Assembly: GCA_031538895.1 (NCBI GenBank)
Contig: JAVKLU010000026.1
Span: forward strand, 3,561-67,560
Reading direction: 5' to 3'
Origin: JAVKLU01 sp031538895
GTDB lineage: Bacteria > Pseudomonadota > Gammaproteobacteria > Burkholderiales > Burkholderiaceae
Length of the DNA stretch: 64,000 nt
A program made the translations under genes and the position numbers. Position 1 is the first letter of the stretch. Each line of letters opens with the position of its first letter. The notes beneath the pieces were generated by a model. That model was not told where the DNA came from. It saw only the letters and a program-made list of their open reading frames with translations, and did not search any database. Positions 47,101 to 59,100 of the stretch are shown one piece after another.

Positions 47101-50100
47101 GCTTTTAATCCCTTGCACCTGGGTGTCAACCAAAACCGATTTTGGGCCCGAAAAATCAGAAAAGTTTCCCGCGCTATCTTCAAGCCTTGTGGTGACCGTT
47201 TTCACACCATCAGCGCCCCAATCCGCCGCCGATAAGGAAAGGCTTGGGTTAACTGCCGTCAAGGTTGTCGCTTTACTCACCAATTCAACCCCATTGATGT
47301 AGTAATGTACCTTTTCACCAACGACTCCGCCAGTAAATCCAATACTCACCCCCGCAGTTTTTTCTGAATTACTGACCACGTTATCACCGGAAATACTCAA
47401 AGGCGGCGTCAATGTATTTGGCGCGATGATGTCAGTCATCGTAAATGTAACTGAACCGGTCGCGGTATTACCATTGGCGTCAACAACACCCGCTTTCGCA
47501 ATCGTAATCGCGTCATTGCTCGAACCATTGGCACTAATCGTCTTATCCGCGCCAAATTCAATCCTAAAGTCTTTGGCTAAAGAGGTGCTTGAACTGGATA
47601 ATGATGAATCAGGGCTTAAATCTTTACCATCTGCACCAATAGCAATCACTTTGTAATTTGTCCCCAGATTACGACCACCAGTGATCGCCACTGCCGCAGT
47701 ACTCGAGAACTGATAAGCACCCGTAGCGGCGTTGTAGCTTAATAAACTGCCTAACTTGATAGACTCGTTAAAGCGGATCACGACACCATCGTTTTTAGCA
47801 CCATTAAAGTCCAAATCTAGGGTTGTTAAGGGTGTCGTCGCTGCCACTCCTGGCCCGACGATGTCTGGCATAGTGAATACGGCATTGCTACCGGTCGGAT
47901 TAGCCACACCTGACCCTGAATTGATCAACAATTTATTTGCCGCAATCGTAATGGTGTCACCCGTAGTCACCGTAAAACCCGTCCCATAGGTCACACGCCA
48001 TTGCGTAAAGTAACCCGATCCAACCGGTGATTCGGTTCCAGACACGCCGACCACCGTCGCGCCAACGCCTAAGTTACGCCCATTGCTTACCGTCAAGTCA
48101 GCCAAGGCAAAACCTTTGGTCGCTAAGTTGAAATTCAAAACGACTGAATTATTTTTCACGCCATCACCACCACTACTGTCTTCGGCCACAATCGGATTGG
48201 TGGGTAATGGCGTCACAAAATTGACTTTTGGAGTTGACGCGTTAGTTGAGGCCGATAAGGTGTTACCGCCGCCGCTAAAGACCCCTGCGCCGCTACTTCC
48301 GCTTGATTGCGCAAAAGTAATCGGATCGCTTTCGACTAAATTGGTTCCTGTCCCTAAAGTTAATTGAACGGTGTTGTAGTACCCCGCACCGACGGCGCTA
48401 CTGACCGAAGATGAAGTGCCCCCGACTTGATTCGTCGACGCGCTAGTGGCTTTAAACCACCCCGCAATGGTAGAGGCTGAAGGGTCAGCACCGCCGGCAA
48501 AGGTCCCATTGACGTCGGACGAGTAATACCATTCAGACGTCGCGCTGGCAGGCGCGCTAAAATCAGCCAACACATAACCACCACCGACCAGTGCAAAAAT
48601 ATATTTATTACCGTTTTTATAAATTGGCTTGGTCAGATCAACGCTGTTAGTCCCCGTTAGCATGTCAAATTGCTGTGACAAAGTATTGTCCGCATTGTTG
48701 AACAGACTTTGTTTAAAAGCGTTAAGTGTTGCTGCGCCAACCACAGTTCCAGTAGGAGCGGTATTCGTTAATAAGGAATACTGACCGACAAATTTGTCAC
48801 TTACCCCAGACATAAAAATGGTGTCTGGATTACCGACTCCAGAAAATACCGAACCGGTCCCCAAGCTTTTACCGCTACCCACGGATACTGCACCCGCACG
48901 ATTTAAGTTCGCAATGCTAATCCCTTCACTGAAGGTAAAGTTGATCTTATCGCCGACTGAGTAAGTGCCATAGACACCCGTGTTTGGCGTATCCAAGGCC
49001 AAAGCCGTACCGGTTAGCGTCACCGCGACGCTTTGGGTTTTAAAAGTGCGCACAAAGGTTGATGAATTACCGGCGGCATCTAGCTGTGTGATCGATGCGT
49101 AGGCGGTATCGTTATCTGCGAAGCTGGTAGACGGTAAATTTGCGACGCGCGCACTCCAAGCACCCAGTTCGTTAGACGTTGCGGTCACAGTGATAAAGTG
49201 CCCCGCGTTATCGTCCAGAACCACACGAATATTGCTATTGGGATCAACCACTCCCTTCAAATCAAAACCGCCTAAACGCTCACTACTCCCCACCACAAAA
49301 TCTTCTGCAATCGTCAAGCCAGAATCTGGACTGGTCGAAGGGGCCACAGTATCGACAACGACGTTTTGAGTGTTAACCGCTGAACGATTACCGGCCGAAT
49401 CCACCGCATAAACACTCAAAACCAAAGTCGTGTTAGCACCGGTAGGAATATCACTGCTTGGAATCGTTGCGCGCCAATTGGTCGAACCAGCGACATTAGT
49501 GGCCTGGTAGGTTTTACTGTTCCAAGTAAACACCATGCTGACGACATCAGTTTGTGCAGCGGCATCGACCACAATTCCGCTGGCTTGCTGAGTCGCGTTA
49601 ATCGTACCACCGGGCGATGTCCCTGATGTTGGCGAATTTAATTGCGTATCTAAAATTAATTGTTGCTGCGTCACGCTCGACACGTTACCAACAGTGTCGG
49701 TTTGTGTCACTGAAACGGTATAGGTTGCGCCTTCGGTCGAGAAGGTGGCCATATCCGACACACTAAATTGTGCGCTCCAGCTACCACTGGCATCTGCCGT
49801 CACGGTTTTAGTATTTCCAGCCCACACTAAATTGATTTTTGAGAACGCCGAAGCACTGCCTTTTTCAGCCGTACCGCTCATCGTAAAGCCATTGGTTTTC
49901 TCGTAATTGTTGATATAAATATCAGCACTTTTCGCGATGGTGCCAATCACACTATCAGCGCCTGCGGCCGCGCTAATTGCACCGGTGGCGGTACTCACCA
50001 CGGGAGCATCAACGACGGTATCAATCAAGATCGATTTAGTGACCGAGCTAGATACGTTACCGGCAGAATCGGTTTGCATCACGGTGGCCACGACTGTGCC

Positions 50101-53100
50101 ATCAGCTGGAACTTGGCTGGCCGCAAAACTGACGCTCCAAGTCCCACCTGAAACCGTGGTGCTAATGGTTTGACTCCCCCATAAAACATTCACCGTATTG
50201 TTATTTTCACCCGTCCCAGAAAAGCTGACACCATTGGTTTTTTGAGTGCTGTTAACCAAGTTATCGCCCAGAGTGTTAGCAGTCACGTTACTCATCGTGG
50301 GGGTTGAAACGGCAGTATCTATCACAACCGATTTCGTTAGGGGCGTTGCGCTGACATTACCTGCCGAATCCGTTTGCGTCACGGTAATAGTCGAGGATGC
50401 GCTGTCGCCCGTTGGCATATCCGAAGGCGCAAAAGCGACGCTCCAAGAACCATTACCGTTAAAGGAACGCACAATCGCCGCTTTGGTAGTCGAACCCCAC
50501 ACAATATTGACTGTCGCGCCATTTTCTGCGTTACCAGAAAGGTTTAGATTAGCCGCTTTTTCAACGCTATTGATCATATTGTCAGTCGCTACGGCATTGA
50601 TAGTCAAACTTGCGCTCGTCGGCGCCGTCGTATCAACCACAACTCTTCGTGAAGTGCTATAAGTTTCTGATACATTGCCTGCGGTATCGGTTTGATTGGC
50701 CACGATTGTGCTCGAACCATCCGCAGGCACTTCGCTGGTTGTAAAGACACTGGACCAGTTACCGCTGGCGCTGGCGGTGTAAGCATGTGATACGTTACCC
50801 CAGGTCACAAAACCAGTTGCATTGGCTTCAGCAACGCCGCTCACCAGCACTCCCGTAGTACCATCCGCTTGAGATGCTGATTTTTTAGTTGCGTTGATAA
50901 TGTCATTCGAAGCCACCACAAAAACCGTGGGGGCGTTCGGTAAGGCCGTATCGATAGACACGGCATGGGTCGTACTTGCACTGCTCACGTTACCCGCGCT
51001 ATCAGTCTGTGTGACTACCACTTTGGTCGCACCGTCAGCGGGAATACTCTCCTTGGGAATCGTAATACTCCAAGCTCCCGAGGCATTGGCCCTCGTGCTA
51101 CCTGTTGTGGCAGTTCCCGCCAAACCAGCCCAGCTCAAATTCACGCTTGCGCCGGCCTCAGCCGTTCCGGTAATCACGATGTCGCTTTGTTTTTCAGTGT
51201 TATTGATGCGATCGTTACCGGCCACCGTCGCAACGGTCAAAGCCGTCGTTGGTGCTGTGGTATCTAAATTAAGCGTATGATTGACTGCTACTGCGGCCAC
51301 ATTACCGGCGCTGTCTGTTTGAGTCACCGTAATGGTGCTGCTTGCACTGTCCGTACCGACGTTATCCGTCGAATTAAACACCAGGTTCCAATTTCCGTCA
51401 CTGCCAACGCGTCCTGTTTTGACCGTATTGCCCCAGGTCAATTTAATATCTGCCCCAGCTTCACCAGTTCCAGAAACCGTCACGCCTGAGGCTCTGTTGC
51501 GAGCATCAGAATTCACAACATCGTTAGTTCCCACCGCTGCAACCGTCAAGGTTGTCGGTGCGGTGTAATCCAGCTTCACAAAATCAACGTCTCCTGTCGG
51601 CAACGTCATCTTGGCGCTACTTGAGGTCTCGTTACCAGAGGCATCAAAATAATGCACCGTAATTTTGCTCTTATGATCGCCATCGATCCCCGCATCAGTC
51701 GTCGGCAAGTTAGCACTAGGCACCGTGACAGACCATACGCCACTGTTAGTCGTAACTGTTTCGGTAAAACTTCCCCAGATCACTTTGACACGAGCAATGT
51801 CCGTGTTAACAATCGCACTGTTTGAGAGTACCACTCCGGAATTTTTTTCATCCAGATTCAACACCCCATCTCCATGTGCCCCTGTCGCTAAATTTTGTTC
51901 AAGCAATTTGTAACTGGTCAAATCTGGGGCCGTTGCATCAATCACAATATTGCTTAAGGTTCTCGCTCCCCCCGTATTTACGTTCCCGGCTGTATCAGTC
52001 TGTGTGACGGTGATGGAAGCATTAGGGTTAGTCTCAGGAATATCGGAAGTAGCTAAAGTAACGCTCCATTTACCGTCAGCGCCTACAGTGGTTTGTTTGG
52101 TTGTGCCACCGGTAACATTGAACCCCAAATTAACCGTCGCACCGACCTCACCTGTACCCATTACCGTGATGCCCGCATCACGTTCCTTTTTATTGATGAA
52201 CAAATCAGTTTTTTCTGCCTGAGTCGCCGTATCCAGATTTGCCAGTAAACCACTCGCACTCGTACTCGCACCCGTAACCCCAAAAGACGGCCTTGTCGGT
52301 GCGGTGAAATCCACTTGAATCAAATCACTGATCGTCATTGATGATACGTTTCCTGCCGAATCCGTTTGAACCGCAGTGATTCGAGTTGAAGTGCCATTCG
52401 GTGGAAAATCTAATTCATTAAAATCCACTAAATAATTGCCCGCGCTATTCTTCCGCGTTGAGGCCGTGACTATCACGCTGTGCCCACTCCAGGACGAACT
52501 GCTAGAAGTATCATTCCAAATCAATGTCGCATGCGCGCCATTGCTCAGGTTTTCCAGATTAGAGACTTCGGCGGTTAATACACCGGCAGTCTTATTACTC
52601 AAATTCAAATACGATTTACCGGCCTCTGTTGGGTCAGGATGCAAATTAGCAAGACTCAGTACGGGTTGATTGGGTTCTGCCGTGTCAATCCGCACCGAAC
52701 GAGACGTGACGGTCGTGGTGACGTTACCGGCCGAGTCAGTTTGAATTAACTGGTATGAGCGGACGGCTCCAGCTGCAAACGGAATATCGCTGGAGGTCAA
52801 AGAAATTTGCCAAACGCCTGACGCGTTTTTAACCGCATTGACTGGCGATAAAGAACCCTCAACCCATTTAAATTGAGCGCCTAAGGATGACGATTCCACC
52901 CCACTCAAATTAAATACAAAACCGCTATCAACCTTGGCTTTATTGATCACTGGAGCACCCGACAAGTAGTCCAAAGTCTGGCCATCTACCACTTGAGTGG
53001 CCACATCTGCGCCAATCGAGGGCGAATCAGGCGCAACTGTATCGCGTAATAAACTCTTCACTAAAGGCGTGCTCACGTTACCGGCGCTATCGGTTTGTAA

Positions 53101-56100
53101 TATGGTCATCGGCGTCGCCACACTATCGGGCACATAAACCGTACCCGCTGGCGAACCAGGCGGCCGTCCAATAATGTCATCACTGTAAACCAAATTAAGC
53201 GTCCAATTACCTGAAGAATCTACAAGCGCATTTTTGGTCAACCAATATTGGGGGTTATCACCCCCCTTAATAATGACCGACACCCGACTATCGGGTTCGC
53301 CAGTTCCTGACAACGGAATGCGACCTGCATCCGCGGTAATGCTGTCGATATTCACCGCGACGTCACGTGACAAGGTGACGACGCTGGGCGCCGTTGTATC
53401 AACTAACACCTCACGCGTATTAATTGCCGACTGATTTCCTGCAGAATCAACTTGCCACACGCTAAAATTACTCGTCATGTGCGCGCCTTTTGGCAAAGGC
53501 CTTGCCGCGCTATCCGAAAAATTAACTGACCACGCTCCCAAAGCAGATACCACACTCGTTGACGTGGTAATAGTGGTACCATCAGCGATCCATGAGACAA
53601 AAACTGTCGACCCAATTTCAGCTTGAGTTCCGCTCACAACGACGCCAGCGGCTTCTTCAGCGCTGTTGACAATATCGTCGCCTTGAATCTGATTGATCCC
53701 TGGGGCTGATGGTACTGCCGTATCAATAACGACCTGATGCCTTGTCATCCCCGAAGAGTTACCCAAATCATCACTCTGGAAAACTTGAACCGTGCTAGTA
53801 GCGGTATCGGCCGGAATACTTGCTCTAGGTACCACAATTGACCATGCGCCGCTCGTATCGGTGACACGAACGCTGCTGGTAAAAGTTCCCCAAGATAAAT
53901 TCACCGTTGCCCCGATCGCACCACCCATACCGCTAATAGTGACCCCGCTATTTTTTTCATCTAAATTAACAATATCGTCTCCAAACAAACGATTAGAGGA
54001 CGTTAGATTTAAAGTTAAATCGCCAGGTGGCTGGGTCGACAATAAGACCTCAGACACCGAAGGCGTCGTCGCAACGTTACCCGCCGAATCCGTTTGCAAT
54101 ACCGTTAAGGAGGTCTGATAACGAACATTATCAGGAATATCAGAGGCCGGAATCACTACGCTCCAACGCCCGTCCGCCCCCACCACAATTTGACCGTCGG
54201 CTGAACTGCGTGTTAATACATTTCTACTGCTGCTATTCCCTGGATCACCCAAATTCCAAGTCAAACTCACCTTTGCTCCAGGTTCGGCAGTACCGCTCAA
54301 AGTCACGCCGGCAACGCGATCCGCCATACTAACGGCGCTATCCCCCGAAACGGTCGCCAATAAATTCGTACTTAAAGGCGGCACCGTATCTACGTGCACT
54401 AATGCGGTTTGACTGGCCGGTGAGGCATTTCCTGCCGCATCATTCAAATTGACATAAAACCGAATATCGCCTTGCACATTAGCCGCATCCAGCACACTTT
54501 GAGGGACTTGTATTTTAATGAACCCATTATTGATGTCAGTGCGTGATAATTTGGCCGTGTCACCCAAATCTAATGCGATTTGAGTACCGCTCGTATTCGA
54601 ACGTAACAGCACAGTCACATTTGTATTTAAGCTTGCTTGTGTCGGATCAAACTGCACCAATAAAAACACGCCGCCGTTATTTTGCGCATTCACGCCAGTG
54701 ACTGAGGACGATAAATCGTTACCTGAATTGTCCACCACTGAAACACTCAAAGGTGCAGACGGCCCCTCAGTATCTAAAATCACCGATTTAGAAATTGCCG
54801 CCCCAGCCGTACTATGCGTTAAATCAGTTAAAAACGCGGTAATCCCCCAATTTTTGCTATGTGCACGGGTATCTCGCACCGTCCAATGAATATTTCCAGC
54901 CGCATCGGGCGCACTGATTGTTGGATTGTTGTAAGTCACCCCATCTATCACCACCACCAATTTGACGCCCGCCGACAAACTCCCTTGGATGGTTCCCGTG
55001 ACTTCCTGATTGCTACCGATATTGGTGATAAAGTCGTTCGCAAAACCACTGTCTTGCGAAATTGCATCAATCGTCACCACTTGTGTGGGCGCATGCGAAT
55101 CCACCGTAAAACTCACCGTCTCTGACATCGGACTGACGTTAAAAGCCGAATCAAGCGCTTTAAAGCTATAGGTGTGTAGACCATTAGCCAGCACCGAGGG
55201 TGGCTGGAAAGTCCACGCCCCCGTACTGTCAACTGTCACGTAATCCGCCGCATAATTCCCCGCGTCATAGCGAACCCCCGCACTATCCGTACTACGGCCC
55301 GAACTGTCAACCAAGACCCCTTGGCTGTTACGCGACAGCACCAGACCATCGCCGTTGGTGTCCACTTGCGCACCTGAATCATCAAATACCGCAATCAATG
55401 CATTGGGTTCACCTGTTCCAACAATTTTTGGACGTTGTACGGATGTTGTCGCACCATTAACCGCGATGCTTGAGCTTGAGCTTGAGCTACCCTCTGTAGT
55501 ATCAATCGTACTAACCGTCGGTGCATCTGGCGCCACCGTATCAACTGTAAAACTGCCTAAAACTTTAGGCACACTGGCATTACCCACTTTATCGACCAAG
55601 GTCACCGTCACGTTATGGGACCCGTTCCACTTCGCGCTGTCATAACCATCTCGTTGAATCAAGTCGTCTAATGACCATGTCACTTGACGATTGTCCATAT
55701 GCGTTTGGTTGATGATAGTTGAGGCGACTGTCACCCCACCCCAAATCAACATCGCTTTTCCACCAGGCTGAATATTGGTATTGTTTAACTCCGCTGTAAT
55801 CGTATAAAGCGTTCCTGTCCGCGCGTTATAGTCGGCCAAGTTAATCACTTGATCCGCCAAGTTTGAACTCAAAGTGATACGCGGCGCAATCGGTGGATGG
55901 GTACCCAAAACAATACTATTGCCTGATCCCGACGATCCCGAATAGCTCGCTTCTGAGACTCCGCCCACATTACCCGCTTGATCGGTTAACTGTGCCGAAA
56001 CTGTATAGGTGCCATCAGTAATCTTATTTAAATCGCTTAAGGTAAAAATCGCCGAGACGGTACGACTGTCAATATCCACCTGTTTCAATACCACTTTACG

Positions 56101-59100
56101 GGTCAAACTGCCCCAAGTGAACGTCAAAGTATCACCCACTCTGGCGTTACTGCCCGTCAAATCACTATTGATCGTAATCGGCGCAGTTTTTAAATCTTGT
56201 AAATTAATAATTCCATCGGCCACAGCGCTGCCCGCAAAGGTCGTGACCGGTGCTAAAGGCGCAAGGGTATCCAATATCACCTCTTGTGTCGTAGCACCGG
56301 CACCGACCAAATTACTACTGTCAGTCAAGCGCGCCTTGATATTCCAGTTACCCGTGTGCGTGGCGGTATCGGTATAGGTCCAAGCAGTTCCAGTTGGCAC
56401 TACCGTCGTCCAGTTCGCGCCATTATCCAAAGATACTTGCAAAACTTGACCCGCGGTCAAAGCCGCGCTCAGACTTCCTTTGACTACTCGTGGGTTCGAA
56501 CCATCATTCGTCACGAAATCAGTCGCACTGGCGCCTGAGTCTTTAGTCATCGAATCAATCGTAATCAGCTGTGTTGGCCCCTGAGCATGAACCGTAAAAC
56601 TGACCGTCGCACTTTTATGCGATAAATCAATATTGCCCGCCTGATCAGTCGCCACGGTGTACCAAGTATGCACCCGATCTGCTAGGGGACTACTCGAAGG
56701 CACCGTAAAACTCCAGTTACCACTGGCGTCAGCATTGGCTTCACCGACTTTTAGACCCGTTACTTGATCAAATACACTCACTTTAGAATTTGCCTCCGCA
56801 CGGCCGGAAATCGTCGGATAAGGATCACGCGTCGTTCCACCCGAAGTAATGCTCGCCACATCGTCTCGCGGTGTGCTAATCACAACACCCGACGCATTGC
56901 TGGTTAAAGTTGGTGCGTCTGGCGCCACCGAATCAAATGTAAAACTTGTTTGGAACGCTTGCACGCTTTCATTGCCCGCTTTATCCTTAATTTTCACGCG
57001 CAAATCGTATTCACCACCACTGACCAAAGCGCTGGTCACACTACTTGGCAATCCCACTTGAAAAGACTTATTGGCAATATCTGCGGACGATAAAGTCACC
57101 TGCGTTGACACCACTGCTCGCGTCTCTTTATTAATCACCAATAAAGTGACTTGATCGCCCTCTTGCGCAGCTGCGTCCCCAGTTTCGGTCAAATTAAACG
57201 TCAAGACTTGTCCTCGTTCGGCCGCATTTAAATAGCCATCCGCTAAAGACTCGCCCGCAACCATCGACAAAGTGGGGGTTGCCGGCGCCACCACGTCCAA
57301 ACTGACATTTAAAGTATTGCTATAAGGCCCCGCATTGCCCGCAGCATCAACCACTCGCCCCTTAATTGGCAAGGCGTTTGAAGAACCCGCCGATTGAATC
57401 GTCGAAGCATCAAAAACCACCACCACTTGACTCACTGGCGTCGTTGGACGCGCCGCATCAATCGCCGTTATCACGACTGTCTGCGTTTTCGCGTTTTCGC
57501 CACTGCCCCAAGTCACCTCAACCAAGTCACCCACTTTAGCGCCAGTACCGGTCAGGTTATAAGTGACACGTACCCCATTATTGCTCGTCACCGTGGCAAA
57601 ATTAACGGGCAAGGCTGGAGTGCCCGCTTGCAAATAAGCGTCCACACTGATCGCGCCACCAGATGTCGGTGCGCTTTGATCCAAAATCACATTTTGCTCA
57701 GGCATTGAATCACCTACATTACCCACAGCGTCAATCAAACGTGTTTTATATGACCAATTACTGGTGTGATTCACCGTGTCGTTATAAAACCATTGTTGAC
57801 CATTGACCGTCGCATCTCTCCATGTCACGCCATTGTCTTGCGACACTTGTAATTTCACGGTATTGGACGATAAGGCACTGGACAAACGCCCGGTCAACAA
57901 GCGTGTCTCTTTACCATCAGCGCTGCTCGCACCGCCAAAATTGGTTACAAAATCGATCGCTGACTGACCACTGTCCAAACCCATACTGTCAATAAATATT
58001 GTTTGCGACGGGCCTATAGTTTGCACCTCAAAATTCACCCTCAGCGAATCATCCAAAGACAACACATTACCGGCTTTATCCGCAACTAGAAAGCTCCACT
58101 GATACGCCGAACTACTTAAACGCGGGCTGGTAAACTGATAGTTTCCGGAACCCGCTGGTGATTCAGTCATTTGACCAATCGCCGAAGAAGTTAATTGGTC
58201 AAAAACCGTAATCGTCGCGCCACTCTCCGCATGCAACTTAATTGTCGGAGTGCGACTATTGGTCACTCCCCCCAAACCGATTACCGTCACCCCATCATCA
58301 GCCAAAATCGTCAGCGCATCAGCCCTGACCGGCGCAACCGTATCAACACTAAACACAAACGCCGCACTTAAAGTGCCCTTATTCCCCGCCTTATCAATCA
58401 GCCGTGTCGTATAAGTGTATTGCCCATCCGTTAAATCCGCAGTTTCTTGATATGACCAACGTCCCGCGCTAGGGATCACCGTTGCGACCTCTACCCCATT
58501 GCGATAAATCAGAACCGTTTCGCCCGCGCCACCGCCACTACGTCCCGATACAGTCGGCCGTTTATCATTCAGACTCGGCGCGTCCTGACCAACACCTGAA
58601 GGGTAGTTCCCAGTCAGCGGTTCAACTTTATCGTTGACTTGATCAATAAATGCCAAACCTGTCGGGGCCCTCGTATCCACTGTCAGGCTATACGGACTAC
58701 TCGGCGAACTTTCATTTCCCGAACTATCGAGCCCAGTCACGGTGAACCGATGTGCGCCCTCTTTAAGTGCTGAGCTCGGCACAATCGTCCAATGTCCGCT
58801 TGCATCCGATACCGTCGTACCAATCAGTACCCCGTTATCGTATAAATTAATTCTAATATTCGCTTCCGGCTGACCTTGCGCATCAACCCCAGCAGTTCCC
58901 GAAAACTGCGGTTGACGACTTGAAGTGGCCCCCGTCCCATTCGTCAACACCGTCGCATAATTACCTCCTGGCGTCGCAATACTCGCATCCATTACCGGCG
59001 CCAAAGGTGACGTCGTATCAACCACTACCGTTGTATCTAAAGGCGTCGACAGATTGCCAAAGGCATCTTGAAGCAACACCCGAACCTTGATTAAACCATC

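Noticed and set aside
48083..48367. Long plus-strand ORFs opposite the adhesin gene, here and at many places from 44546 to 59398
   Set aside because: They are antisense shadows of a highly repetitive coding sequence and show Val/Leu/Thr-rich low-complexity translations.
54027..54332. Arg/Pro-rich plus-strand ORF in the adhesin region
   Set aside because: No ribosome site and no protein family; lies wholly within the adhesin coding sequence in antisense.
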